From an uncultured Oscillospiraceae bacterium (GTDB lineage: Bacteria; Bacillota; Clostridia; Oscillospirales; Acutalibacteraceae): 64,000 bases of DNA. Positions 15,343 to 24,557 of the stretch are shown one piece after another. A program made the position numbers and the translations under genes. The stretch lies in the NCBI GenBank assembly GCA_958366985.1, contig CATXDC010000004.1, positions 118,187-182,186 on the forward strand, given 5' to 3'. Every line of letters starts with the position of its first letter. The stretch's first letter is position 1. The notes below the pieces were generated by a model. The model ran no database searches, was not told the origin of the DNA, and saw only the letters and a program-made list of their open reading frames with translations.

Positions 15343-15376
15343 AAAAGCTGCCACAGAAATGCGGCAGCTTTTTTGT
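15343..15376 (+). terminator. Terminator of the LysR-linked operon
   Basis: A perfect 10-bp stem (15343-15352 with 15363-15372) with a run of T after it. The AAAA on the left arm could let it also stop minus-strand transcripts from the MATE gene. Confidence 0.85.
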
Positions 15377-15464
15377 TTTCTAATTATATTTCGTATATGT
15401 GCAACCGTTACATAATACGATAATGTAACACAGCTATACGGCACAGCATAGAAACTTAAAATTT

Positions 15465-16799
15465 CTAAATAAGCATTTTGAATTTCTTTCTCTTTCTGAG
15501 ATATATGATAATAAGCGGTATATCTGCAAGAACCCAAGCAAAAGGTCCGGCAAAACATAATGCGGTAAAACCGAAATAAGAAGTCAGAACATATGCAACA
15601 AACATTCTGCCAAACAGTTCTCCGATTCCCGCAATCATATTTGCGTAAGTAAAGCCGAGTCCCTGCAAGGTGTTTCTGAATACAAAAAGCAGTGACACAA
15701 AAACATAGCATCCGCCTATTGTATACAGATACTGATTAGCATATGAAAAAATCTGTGGGTCACTGTCTGTAATGAACCATCCAACCACAAGGGGGCCTGC
15801 AGCAACCAGAACGATGCTGCAAAATACCGACAAGATAACATCAAGAACAAAAATTTTATTAACTGAATCGAGTATCCTTTTATAGTTTCCGGCTCCGTAA
15901 TTCTGAGAAACAAATGTTGCATTTGCAACGCCCAAGCTGCTCATAGGTACATTCATAATCTGCTCAACCCTGCCTGCGGCGGTAATGGCTGCAATAGCAG
16001 ATGAACCGAAAGAGTTAATTGATGTCTGCAAAATCATGGAACCCACAGAAGTAATTGTAAACTGAAGTGAAACAGGTATACCTAATTTTAACTGCTCAGC
16101 GCTTATTTTCCAATTAGGCTTCAAACTTTTAAAGTTCAAATCAATTATATAGAAATTTCTCACAACATACCAAGCTGTAAAAGCACATGCAATACCATTT
16201 GCAAGAACAGTTGCTATAGCTGCTCCCTGAACACCCATTCCGAAAGTTTTTACAAAAAGTATATCCAAAACAAGATTGAAGAAAACACTGACAATAAGAA
16301 AATACAGCGGCCTTTTACTGTCCCCCAAAGCTCTTGCAATGCCTACAAAATTATTGAACAGCATCTGTATCGGAACACCTAAATAGAGGATATTTATGTA
16401 TGACGAAGAAAGCTCAAATATATTGTCAGGAGTATTTATTAAACGGAGAATGGGATTGGAAATCAAGTGCGCAATAATAACTATTGCAACTCCTATTATA
16501 AAAGACAGCGATATGCTGTTGGCAACATAAGCATTCATCTTTTTAAAATCCTCAGCTCCGAATTTCTGAGCAACGGGAATCACAAAACCGCCTGTAAGAC
16601 CAAGGGCTGTTCCCACAATGAAGCTGTTTATGGGTCCAACATTGCCGACTGCAGCAAGGGCTTCAGTACTGACAAATCTGCCTACTATGATATTATCAAC
16701 AAAATTATATGAAAACTGCAAAAGAGAACTAATAGCAATGGGAAGTGCAAAATACACTACTGATTTGACAGTTTCTCCCGTCAGCAAATCATTTTTCAC
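15465..16799 (-). CDS. MATE family multidrug/toxin exporter
   Basis: A 444-residue integral membrane transporter of the MATE fold with about twelve transmembrane helices in two related halves; family members export cationic compounds by sodium or proton antiport. The N-terminal half shows LPIAISSLLQFSYNFVDNII and AVGNVGPINSFI, the typical MATE start. The start is a GTG at 16799 with GGAGGTG eight bases upstream. It is a single-gene unit on the minus strand with no regulator beside it other than the LysR operon, which runs toward it. The substrate cannot be inferred. Confidence 0.92.
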   Translation of the reverse strand: MKNDLLTGETVKSVVYFALPIAISSLLQFSYNFVDNIIVGRFVSTEALAAVGNVGPINSFIVGTALGLTGGFVIPVAQKFGAEDFKKMNAYVANSISLSFIIGVAIVIIAHLISNPILRLINTPDNIFELSSSYINILYLGVPIQMLFNNFVGIARALGDSKRPLYFLIVSVFFNLVLDILFVKTFGMGVQGAAIATVLANGIACAFTAWYVVRNFYIIDLNFKSLKPNWKISAEQLKLGIPVSLQFTITSVGSMILQTSINSFGSSAIAAITAAGRVEQIMNVPMSSLGVANATFVSQNYGAGNYKRILDSVNKIFVLDVILSVFCSIVLVAAGPLVVGWFITDSDPQIFSYANQYLYTIGGCYVFVSLLFVFRNTLQGLGFTYANMIAGIGELFGRMFVAYVLTSYFGFTALCFAGPFAWVLADIPLIIIYLRKRKKFKMLI

Positions 16800-16952
16800 C
16801 GCACACCACCTCCGCTATTTTTAACAGTATACTGCCGCTGATAAAAAAATCAATAGTTATATTGAAATTTATGAACATTTATCCAAATAATAATTTTAGC
16901 TTTTACGCACCGGTCACAGATGGCTGTTGTTTCCCTTATATTTAGATAAATA

Positions 16953-16986
16953 AAAAACATCGGCGACAGCATTTTCTGCTGCCGCC
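16953..16986 (-). terminator. Terminator of the GH95-like gene
   Basis: A 10-bp stem with one G-T pair (16962-16971 with 16977-16986) around TTTTC. On the minus strand it is followed by a T-run from AAAAAA at 16952-16957; ATTTTTAT on the other side makes it possibly bidirectional. Confidence 0.7.
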
Positions 16987-17062
16987 ATTTTTATATCTGC
17001 ACCCTTAAAACTGTAAAACGAGTATTAGTTGTTCATATCTGAGTTGACAGCAAGGTAAAATT

Positions 17063-19396
17063 TTACACCGCAGCAACTGTATATTTTTCGCCGGTCTTGC
17101 AGGCAAAGGTTATTATGCCCGAAGCGTAATTTGAGATTTTCTCGGTAAACTTAATCTCTCTGTTTTCGCTGTCGGTAATTTTTACCTTTCCAATATTATT
17201 GACCAAAGAGATTTTATCCTGCTTTTCGCTTGTAATTTCAATTCTTGAAACTTTCTTATTCTCTCCGTCATACCATGCTGACACTACATAAGCGCCTCTT
17301 GCACGAAGATTTACAAAATTAGCAGTCTGCTTACTCAGCCAGTTTGGAAATACCTTTATTGTTTCAACATTGCTCTGAATAAGCATACTGTTTATAAATT
17401 CAATTCCACCGGATTTTTCAACTCCGTGTACATCTCCGTCATCGACCGTATAGTTATACCTGAAATCATGCCTATACAGATTTAAAAACTCCTGTAAAAC
17501 CATTTCCGGATTACAGCCGCATCTGATAGCATGGACGAATATTTTAGGCAGATTATTAATCTGACGGAATATCTCCTTATTGTTAAGCTTATTTACCGTT
17601 ATAAGATTTCTGCATGCTGACATAAGCTTTTTATCGCTGCTGAAATCAAGCTCATCGCAGGGCTGAATAAATTCGAGAGCTACCGTTGCTCCCGTACCCA
17701 CATTCATTCCGATTTCACCCAAAGGCACAACATCATAAATCTGTTTTTTAAAGCCTTTTCTGTAAGTGTAGCGGCGTATAGGGTATTCAGCAATATTATC
17801 GAGAAAATCACGCCAGACATTTACTGTTTCGCTATCAACCTCTAAATATCCCCTATAAACTCCGTCCAGAACGCATTTGAGAATATTCTTTACACAGCCC
17901 AGTACCATGGGAGAATTCATTTCAAAAGTTTCCTCATGGGCTCCTGACCATAGGTTATAACGGTATTTTCCGTCACCTAACTCCTCTTTTTCCCTCCAGC
18001 CTATGTAAAAGTTTATATTAAGCCTTAAAAATTCATATATATCACGAAGAAAATCTCCGTCAAGGGTATAAAAATAATATGACGTCAGACACATTGCGGA
18101 AAATGCAGCGTCCATTATCTGACTTAGATAGCCGCCGTTTTCGCTCCACGCCGTAGTCCCGTATGGTCCTAAAGCAACCGGATAAAGTATTGCATCATCT
18201 ATTCCATCTTCAAGATCTTTTCTGCCGGGGAAGTGCACTCCTTTTACCTTTCCACCTAAAATGTATTGCTTGCAGATCTTAGGCAAATCCTCTTTTGCTC
18301 TGCGTTTTCCCTCTTCAATGTAAGGGAGAAGCACATCTTTAACAGGCAGACTAAATTCACATCTGTTTGCTGAGTTCATTCCGTAAAAAGGCGCTATAAG
18401 ATTATAATTCAGATGATAGTCTCCCTGCCATTTGGGGTTATCTGTTGTTATTAGATTTCCATAAAGACCAGTAGCAAGCTTGTTCTCTCTGCTTGATATG
18501 GCTGTTATATAAAGAGAACCGTAATAGTATTTTTCCAGTTCCTCTATTCCTAAATCCACATAGGATCTGAGCCAGTATTCTTTCCACCAACTGCGAGTAT
18601 TTTCAATGTCGTTATCCAAAGACTGCACAGTAATATTGCAGGCCATTTCGGAAATTTCTCTGTACGGCAAATCTGAATTCCAGCCATTTTCATAAGTCAA
18701 CGTCTTTCCGCCTCCGCCGATGCATACGGCAAGCTTTGTATGCTCACCTTTTTTAAGTTCAAGACGGTATTTTACGCTGCTGTCGGTGTTTTCAGAAAAG
18801 CTCATATCACCGTTTATACAGAAAATACCTATTGCCACTGCGGAAATCCACGATTTTTTATCTTCACGTGCAAAATTAGCACTCTGACGCTCAACGTACC
18901 AGCTTCCTGCCTTTTCATAGGTTTTAGTCCTGTACTCTGCTATATCTGACTTTACATAACTTTCAACTATGACAGATTTGTCGCATTCTGAAATAATATC
19001 AATAACAAGCATATTTTTTTCTGCTATTACGTCGGCTTTGAATGTAACAGAACCCTGAACACTGGTTAGCTCTCCAGTAGATAAATCGAGAGTTTCCGAT
19101 TCGCACTGTGCACCAAGCTCTTTGATTTTCAAACCGCCTATAGTTATAATAGTCACCTTTTTAGGGTTAACTCCCATAGGATCATCCGTATGTAAATTGC
19201 CGCAGGACCAGAAGTCTCCCTTTGAAATCAGGTATTCCTTACTGTTTCCGTCACCGTTTGAAACTACACCCATGTCCCCGTTACCCAAAAGGAATGTTCG
19301 GGGCATAGCTGTGGTAATCGCTTTCTTATAATCGGGAGATAAAACCGTATTGCTGTACTTCTTCAGTTTCTCTGATAAAAATTTCCAACTGTCCAT
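17063..19396 (-). CDS. Glycoside hydrolase, GH95-like (alpha,alpha)6-barrel protein
   Basis: A 777-residue protein that resembles GH95 and related clan members: an N-terminal beta-sandwich with LLGNGDMGVVSNGDGN and KGDFWSCG, a central helical barrel (about 280-640), and a C-terminal beta domain with INSMLIQSNVETIKVFPNW and NLRARGAYVVSAWY, the usual GH95 ending. Characterised GH95 enzymes are mostly alpha-L-fucosidases or galactosidases. There is no signal peptide, so it would act on imported oligosaccharides. An in-frame start exists at 19429, but the ATG at 19396 with GGAGGG is better. No sugar transporter is adjacent. The family call is by pattern; activity is inferred. Confidence 0.7.
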   Translation of the reverse strand: MDSWKFLSEKLKKYSNTVLSPDYKKAITTAMPRTFLLGNGDMGVVSNGDGNSKEYLISKGDFWSCGNLHTDDPMGVNPKKVTIITIGGLKIKELGAQCESETLDLSTGELTSVQGSVTFKADVIAEKNMLVIDIISECDKSVIVESYVKSDIAEYRTKTYEKAGSWYVERQSANFAREDKKSWISAVAIGIFCINGDMSFSENTDSSVKYRLELKKGEHTKLAVCIGGGGKTLTYENGWNSDLPYREISEMACNITVQSLDNDIENTRSWWKEYWLRSYVDLGIEELEKYYYGSLYITAISSRENKLATGLYGNLITTDNPKWQGDYHLNYNLIAPFYGMNSANRCEFSLPVKDVLLPYIEEGKRRAKEDLPKICKQYILGGKVKGVHFPGRKDLEDGIDDAILYPVALGPYGTTAWSENGGYLSQIMDAAFSAMCLTSYYFYTLDGDFLRDIYEFLRLNINFYIGWREKEELGDGKYRYNLWSGAHEETFEMNSPMVLGCVKNILKCVLDGVYRGYLEVDSETVNVWRDFLDNIAEYPIRRYTYRKGFKKQIYDVVPLGEIGMNVGTGATVALEFIQPCDELDFSSDKKLMSACRNLITVNKLNNKEIFRQINNLPKIFVHAIRCGCNPEMVLQEFLNLYRHDFRYNYTVDDGDVHGVEKSGGIEFINSMLIQSNVETIKVFPNWLSKQTANFVNLRARGAYVVSAWYDGENKKVSRIEITSEKQDKISLVNNIGKVKITDSENREIKFTEKISNYASGIITFACKTGEKYTVAAV

Positions 19397-19448
19397 TATT
19401 AAATCCCTCCAACAGCGTTTTTTCAGCATAAAATTTTAAGTTTTACAG

Positions 19449-19480
19449 AAAAATCAGAGTCAAAACCGACTCTGATTTTT
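19449..19480 (-). terminator. Terminator of the ABC exporter operon
   Basis: A perfect 13-bp stem (19449-19461 with 19468-19480) with A-run and T-run on either side; it lies just after the stop of the ABC permease on the minus strand. Confidence 0.88.
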
Positions 19481-19508
19481 AGAAATGTAAAATTAACCGT
19501 TTGCTAAA

Positions 19509-20759
19509 TCACTTGTTTTTACTCATTTTGATAGCATCCTTAAATTTGAGCTTCTTTCCGTAATGGAGAACGGAAGCTGAATAAATCTTCACTGAAAGAG
19601 CTCCCACTGCGATTACCGAAAGAGCAAGAATCAGAACGGAAATCACTACCTGATAAGGCTCAATGGAATTACTGAGCATACTCGACGGCACAATGAACGG
19701 CGAAGAAATAGGCAGATACATTGCGATTTTCTGAACTATTCCGCTGCCGGGAGAAAGAATATTTACAAAATATCCGAGATAGAAACCAACCATTGAAAGG
19801 AGCATTACAGGCATCATAGCTGAATTGAGATCCTCTATTTTGCTTACAAGAGCTCCGCTTACGGCATTCATTACGGCAAAAAGGCTGTATCCTAAAACAA
19901 AATATACAAACATTACTGCCACAGTTTCTGCACTGAGAACACTCAGTGAAAATTCCGAACCCTGAGTAAGCAGCTCAGAGGGAATTATAAATTTAAGGCA
20001 AAGTCCTCCCGTTAAAACAATCATTGCAAACTGGATAATTCCCAGAACACCCATACCGAAGCATTTGCCTAAAAGTATTCTTGAAGGTTTTGCGGAAACA
20101 ATAAGGGTTTCCATAACCCTTGAGGTTTTTTCCGTAGCCACTGACATGGCAACGCCGTATCCGTAATAGTAAATTGCAAAGAACATAAGGAGAGTAAATA
20201 CAATACCTATAACGTATGCGCTGGCATTCATCTCACCTGCAGACACAGTTTCATACTGTACAGGCTGTCTTGAAAGAATTACCAGATCCGGGTCAACTCC
20301 GGAATTTACAAGAACGTTCATTGAATGAACTTCGTTTATTATCTGGGATACAGACGAAATATTAGCTCCCACACCGCTCATAAAATCTTTGGAATAAACA
20401 GTTACAAGGGGCTGGGAATTTTTTGCGCTCACTTCTAAAAGTGAAATACTTTTATCCTCTTTAATCTGAGCTACAACGTCTTCCTTTTCTGCAGCCGTTA
20501 TCTCCTTAACGTCATAGAGAACTGTGAGAGCTTCGGCTGCACCGGGAAGTATATCGTGCTCATCAAGATAGTAGCATATGTTTTTCTGAGGAGCTTCATC
20601 TGTTCCCTCATCGGTTTCATCTGAGCTTCCCATAAAAATAGCCAGCGCAGCAGAACCACCGATAATAAGCGCTAAAATTATCGCAGTAGAAATTATAAAA
20701 GCCTTTTTTCTTATGGCATCTTTAAGAGTAAAGGCGAAAACGGTAAAAATCTGCTTCAT
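19509..20759 (-). CDS. ABC-2 type exporter permease, NatB-like
   Basis: A 416-residue permease. One N-terminal transmembrane helix (about 20-42) is followed by a large extracytoplasmic domain (about 50-175) and five to six C-terminal helices (about 180-400), the NatB/ABC-2 layout. Its partner ATPase starts upstream and the genes overlap by four bases. NatAB exports sodium in Bacillus, but many relatives export other compounds, so the substrate is open. The ATG at 20759 lies at the end of the ATPase gene, indicating translational coupling. A strong terminator follows. Confidence 0.88.
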   Translation of the reverse strand: MKQIFTVFAFTLKDAIRKKAFIISTAIILALIIGGSAALAIFMGSSDETDEGTDEAPQKNICYYLDEHDILPGAAEALTVLYDVKEITAAEKEDVVAQIKEDKSISLLEVSAKNSQPLVTVYSKDFMSGVGANISSVSQIINEVHSMNVLVNSGVDPDLVILSRQPVQYETVSAGEMNASAYVIGIVFTLLMFFAIYYYGYGVAMSVATEKTSRVMETLIVSAKPSRILLGKCFGMGVLGIIQFAMIVLTGGLCLKFIIPSELLTQGSEFSLSVLSAETVAVMFVYFVLGYSLFAVMNAVSGALVSKIEDLNSAMMPVMLLSMVGFYLGYFVNILSPGSGIVQKIAMYLPISSPFIVPSSMLSNSIEPYQVVISVLILALSVIAVGALSVKIYSASVLHYGKKLKFKDAIKMSKNK

Positions 20760-21652
20760 TTTACTCCACCTGCCTTTTCAATAAATATCTCGTTGAGACT
20801 GGGTTCCTTTATCTCATATTTTATTGGATAAATTCCCTCTTTTAAAAGGCGGGATAAAAAGCTCTGCGCCATTTCGTCACCTGTGATTTTGTATTCGGAT
20901 TCACCTGCTCTGGTATCGGAAAGAATAAGTCCCTCCTCACTTGCAAGAGCAGAGATATCCTCTGCGCAGTTTACAATGAGATTTGTGTGGCCGTAGCCCT
21001 CTTTTATTTTGCGAAGACTTCCCTGAAGCAGAGTTTTTCCGCTGTGAAGGATAACGATATCCTTACAGAAATCCTCAACAACATCCATCTGATGACTGCT
21101 CATTACAATATATTTACCCTTAGCGGTAAGCTCCTCAATAAGCTCTTTTAAAACCTTGGCATTTACAGGGTCAAGACCGCTGAAAGGCTCATCTAAAAAG
21201 ATAAGTGTCGGGTCATGGATAAGTGTCGCAATAAGCTGTATTTTCTGCTGGTTGCCCTTTGAAAGCTTTTCGGCGGTCATATCCTTATACTCTGAAACTC
21301 CAAGTCTGTCCATGAGTCTAAGGGCAGACTTTGCAGCGTCGGTTTTGTTCATGCCTCTGAGCATTCCGAAATATACAAGCTGCTCCAAAACCTTGTTTTT
21401 AGTGTATATTCCTCTCTCCTCAGGCATATATCCAAAAGAAAGAGTTTCTCTTGTTATGGGTTTTCCGTCCCACAGTGCGGTGCCGCTGTCAGCAGGCATT
21501 ATTCCCAGAATCATTCTGATTGTGGTGGTTTTTCCTGCTCCGTTGGTTCCGATAAGTCCGAAAACTCCACGCTGTGAAATTTCGAAACTAAGATTGTCAA
21601 CAGCAACCTTTTTCCCAAAGCTTTTTGTAAGCCCCTCAACTTTAAGCGCCAT
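20756..21652 (-). CDS. ABC transporter ATP-binding protein, NatA-like
   Basis: A 298-residue ATPase with Walker A GTNGAGKTTTIRM (about residue 36), signature LSKGNQQKIQ, Walker B TLIFLDEPFSGLDP and switch histidine in VMSSHQMD. A C-terminal domain of about 75 residues follows, as in NatA-type exporters. It powers the permease encoded immediately downstream (four-base overlap). The ATG at 21652 has GGAGG upstream. It follows the iron alcohol dehydrogenase by 15 bases with no terminator, so the three genes probably share the promoter at 22878-22906. Confidence 0.93.
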   Translation of the reverse strand: MALKVEGLTKSFGKKVAVDNLSFEISQRGVFGLIGTNGAGKTTTIRMILGIMPADSGTALWDGKPITRETLSFGYMPEERGIYTKNKVLEQLVYFGMLRGMNKTDAAKSALRLMDRLGVSEYKDMTAEKLSKGNQQKIQLIATLIHDPTLIFLDEPFSGLDPVNAKVLKELIEELTAKGKYIVMSSHQMDVVEDFCKDIVILHSGKTLLQGSLRKIKEGYGHTNLIVNCAEDISALASEEGLILSDTRAGESEYKITGDEMAQSFLSRLLKEGIYPIKYEIKEPSLNEIFIEKAGGVK

Positions 21653-21667
21653 GTGTTTTCCTCCGTG

Positions 21668-22774
21668 TTATTTTACAAAAAGTTTTTTGAGAAGCTCGAA
21701 AGCATCCTCTTTTGTATATCCTCCGGGAACAATCTTGAAATTCTTCTGATTTTCCCAGCGGTTTGAAAACTCGAGTGCCTCTTCCTCAGTCATTGAAACA
21801 TTTGAAATATCAACTGCCTTTTTAAGAAGATCGGTAAACTCCTTTAAGTCAGAAGATAACAGCTCAAAAAGCTCCTCGGCCTTTTCGGGAGCATATTTTT
21901 CTCCCCTCTCGGCAAGATACGGCAAAAATGCTCCGCATGCAAAGCCGTGTGGAAATCCGTAATCCTCCGTGAGAACATATCCCATGGGATGCGGAAAAGC
22001 TGTTCCGCAGGCGTTAAGCACCATTCCAGCATAAAGGGAACCGTAATAAAGCTTCTCTCTTTCCTCTTCATCGGGAAGCTCCTTTGTTTCAACAAGTTTT
22101 TTAAGAGCTGAATATATCATTGGCAGTCCTTTTACAGCAAACACCTTTACGCTGTCGCTGATTTTAGGAGAAAACCAGCCTTCAACTGCATGGGAAAGTG
22201 CATCAACTGCCGTTGAAACCGTTACGGAATAAGGCATTGTATTTGTGTATTCGGGACATCCGAAAGAGATATCGGCATAAATTCCGCCTATACTCTTTTT
22301 TCTGCCTGTTGCGCCGTTTGTAAGAACCGATACTCCCGAAACCTCGCTTCCTGTGCCGGATGTGGTTCCCACAAGAATTAAAGGCAGGTGCTCAGTTCCG
22401 GATGGAAACGCATATATATCCTCAGGAGAACAGCCTGCGTTAACGGCATAAATTGAAACCGCTTTTGCTGCATCCATGGGAGAGCCGCCGCCTATACCGA
22501 TTATACAGTCTGCGTTCATCCCGATGGCAATCTGTGCTGCCTCATGGCAGTTTTCAATAAGAGGATTGGGGCCTATTTTATCATAGACTTTATACTCTGC
22601 TCCGATTTCCTTTAATACGCTGCAAACGTCATCAAGTGCTCCGCTTTTTGCCGCAGAGCTTCCGCCTGTAACTATCAAAAAGCTTTTGCCTTTTTTTCTG
22701 AACTCTTCGCCGCTTTTAAGCACTGCGCCTTTACCGCTTATAACCTTTACAGGCATGAAAAAATCAAATGTCAT
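21668..22774 (-). CDS. Iron-containing alcohol dehydrogenase
   Basis: A 368-residue group III (iron) alcohol dehydrogenase for NAD(P)-linked interconversion of aldehydes or ketones and alcohols, probably redox balancing in fermentation. Family motifs are GGGSPMDAAKAVSI (nucleotide binding), GTTSGTGSEVSGVSVL, and the metal ligands around DALSHAVEGWF, HPMGYVL and FPHGFACG. The ATG at 22774 has GGAG upstream. It heads a minus-strand unit with the NatAB-like exporter. The substrate class is uncertain: butanol, lactaldehyde and propanediol enzymes are similar. Confidence 0.93.
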   Translation of the reverse strand: MTFDFFMPVKVISGKGAVLKSGEEFRKKGKSFLIVTGGSSAAKSGALDDVCSVLKEIGAEYKVYDKIGPNPLIENCHEAAQIAIGMNADCIIGIGGGSPMDAAKAVSIYAVNAGCSPEDIYAFPSGTEHLPLILVGTTSGTGSEVSGVSVLTNGATGRKKSIGGIYADISFGCPEYTNTMPYSVTVSTAVDALSHAVEGWFSPKISDSVKVFAVKGLPMIYSALKKLVETKELPDEEEREKLYYGSLYAGMVLNACGTAFPHPMGYVLTEDYGFPHGFACGAFLPYLAERGEKYAPEKAEELFELLSSDLKEFTDLLKKAVDISNVSMTEEEALEFSNRWENQKNFKIVPGGYTKEDAFELLKKLFVK

Positions 22775-22877
22775 TTTCGTTTCTCCTTTGCTGAATTTAT
22801 TGCTGAAATCCTTTACTGAAAAAACTTTTTCATCAGTCAGATGAAGGTAAAATTTTATCTCTCGTTTATTCAGGCGT

Positions 22878-22906
22878 ATTATATCATTTTTGAGTTTTCA
22901 TGTCAT
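22878..22906 (-). promoter_or_regulatory. Promoter of the iron ADH / ABC exporter unit
   Basis: On the minus strand ATGACA (22906-22901), a 17-base spacer and a perfect TATAAT (22883-22878), about 100 bases before the start codon. Confidence 0.75.
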
Positions 22907-23022
22907 CTGTATATTAATCGGGATTTACAATCTTTTTTATTAATTTCGTGATGTTCTACCTAAAAATACTCAAATTTTTTATTAACAATCTGTAAAAACC
23001 ATGTGGGTTTTCTCATAAGTTG

Positions 23023-23051
23023 TTGAATTTTTTAACAAAATCATTTAAAAT
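23023..23051 (+). promoter_or_regulatory. Promoter of the apbE-rnf gene run
   Basis: TTGAAT (23023-23028), a 17-base spacer and TAAAAT (23046-23051), 34 bases before the apbE start. Confidence 0.65.
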
Positions 23052-23084
23052 GTATTGGTACTAAATTCAAAAGGAAAGTTTATT

Positions 23085-24113
23085 GTGAAAAATTCTAAGG
23101 CATCAAAAGCAGTGTCGGTAATTCTTGCCGCCGCAATCCTCGCTGCGGCAGTTTTAAGTATAGTATATTTCAGTAAAAGAAATTCCAGCCATGAAGAAAG
23201 CTTCATTGCAATGGGAACTGTATTTTCCGTAAAGCTTTACGGCGGAGAAAATGAAGAGGCAGCAAAACAGATTAAAGAAACCGTTGAAAACTCTGAAACA
23301 CAGCTTCTTTCAAGACTTTCGGAAAGCTCGGTTATATACAATATAAATAAGAACGGAAAGGGAGAAATTTCCACAGAGCTTTATAATCTCATGACTCTTT
23401 CACAGCAGGTTTCAAGGGACAGCGGCGGAGCTTATGATATGACCGTAGGAGCTCTTACGGGACTTTGGAATATAGGCACCGAAAACGCCCGTGTTCCCTC
23501 GGAGGAAGAACTTTCAAAAGCTCTTAAAACTGTGGGATACGAAAAAGTAACGCTCACATCAGATTCAGTTACTCTTTCTGAGGGTCAGCAAATAGACCTC
23601 GGCGCAATCGGCAAAGGATATATGTGCGATAAAGCCGCAGAGATTTTAAAAGAAAATGATATCAAAAGCGCAGTTATATCTGCGGGAGGAAGCATATTAG
23701 TTTATGGTGAGAATCCATCCGGCGGCCAGTGGAAAGTAGGTATAAGAAATCCTGAGGGAAGCTCCTCGGATATTTTCGCCGTATTGTCACTTAATGAGGG
23801 ATACATATCAACCTCCGGCGACTATGAGCGTACATTTACCGAAAACGGCAAGACCTATCACCATATTTTAAATCCGCAGACAGGATATCCCGCTGACAGC
23901 GGACTTTCAAGCGTTACGATAATTTCCGCTTCCGGCGCTTTAAGCGATGCCCTTTCAACAGCCTGCTTTGTACTGGGCTATGAAAACAGTCTGCCTCTTC
24001 TCGAAAAATACGGAGCTGAAGGCATATTTGTAACCCATGACAAAAAGGTTTATATGAGCGACGGAATTAAAAATTCACTTGAGATAACCGACGAAAGCTT
24101 TGTTCTCGGTTAA
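23085..24113 (+). CDS. apbE: FAD:protein FMN transferase ApbE
   Basis: ApbE cuts FAD and attaches FMN covalently to Thr or Ser of target proteins; here the evident targets are RnfG and RnfD a few genes downstream. The 342-residue protein has an N-terminal membrane anchor (SVILAAAILAAAVLSIVYF) placing it outside the membrane, GTVFSVKLYG, the conserved IDLGAIGKGYMCDKA, ISAGGSILVYG, and the C-terminal HHILNPQTGYP and SDALSTACFVLG that bind metal and flavin. An in-frame TTG at 23055 exists, but the GTG at 23085 with AAAGGA nine bases upstream is the better start. Confidence 0.95.
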   Translation: MKNSKASKAVSVILAAAILAAAVLSIVYFSKRNSSHEESFIAMGTVFSVKLYGGENEEAAKQIKETVENSETQLLSRLSESSVIYNINKNGKGEISTELYNLMTLSQQVSRDSGGAYDMTVGALTGLWNIGTENARVPSEEELSKALKTVGYEKVTLTSDSVTLSEGQQIDLGAIGKGYMCDKAAEILKENDIKSAVISAGGSILVYGENPSGGQWKVGIRNPEGSSSDIFAVLSLNEGYISTSGDYERTFTENGKTYHHILNPQTGYPADSGLSSVTIISASGALSDALSTACFVLGYENSLPLLEKYGAEGIFVTHDKKVYMSDGIKNSLEITDESFVLG

Positions 24114-24146
24114 GGGCTTTGCAAAATAAAGAAAGCGATTAATCTT

Positions 24147-24539
24147 ATGGAAAAAAGAAAACTCTTCGGCAGAGGAGATTTGATTTTAATACTCTCAATT
24201 GCAGTAATAGCGGCAATTTTGTTTTTCTTTATGCGTTTTGACTCCGGAGACAGCGTCAAGGGAGAAATCATAGTAGACGGCAGCCTTTACAAAACCGTCG
24301 AGCTTAAAGAAGGGCAAAGTGAGCATTTTATTATCGACAATACAAAAAGCGGTATAAATTGCGAAATACTTGCTGAAAACGGAGAGATAAAATTTATATC
24401 TTCACAGTGCCATGATAAAATCTGCGTTTCAGCAGGTGCTCTTTCACATAAAGGCGATACAGCCGCCTGTCTTCCCGCAGGCGTACTTATAAGAATAGTT
24501 TCCGGTGAGGATTCACCGGTGGACGTTATTGCCTATTAA
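24147..24539 (+). CDS. NusG domain II-like membrane-anchored protein
   Basis: A 130-residue protein with one N-terminal transmembrane segment (LILILSIAVIAAILFFFM) and a beta-rich outer domain of the NusG-II type found beside apbE and rnf genes in many Clostridia. It contains the Cys pair region SSQCHDKICV followed by LSHKGDTAACLPAGVLI, a third conserved cysteine. It has no link to transcription antitermination despite the domain name. The position between apbE and the rnf genes suggests a helper role in Rnf assembly or flavinylation; this is inference from context. Confidence 0.82.
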   Translation: MEKRKLFGRGDLILILSIAVIAAILFFFMRFDSGDSVKGEIIVDGSLYKTVELKEGQSEHFIIDNTKSGINCEILAENGEIKFISSQCHDKICVSAGALSHKGDTAACLPAGVLIRIVSGEDSPVDVIAY

Positions 24540-24557
24540 GTATTCCGGGAGGCACTA

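Larger units (their letters stand above)
22775..23084. promoter_or_regulatory. Divergent intergenic region between the iron ADH and apbE
   Basis: This 310-base AT-rich stretch has no gene. It holds one promoter on each strand (22878-22906 minus and 23023-23051 plus) and a short hairpin (TTCATC/GATGAA at 22829-22845) in the leader of the dehydrogenase mRNA. I see no riboswitch or clear operator. Confidence 0.6.

Noticed and set aside
15407..15429. Inverted repeat GTTACAT/ATGTAAC as the MATE terminator
   Set aside because: Seven base pairs with a nine-base loop and no T-run on either strand; too weak to call.
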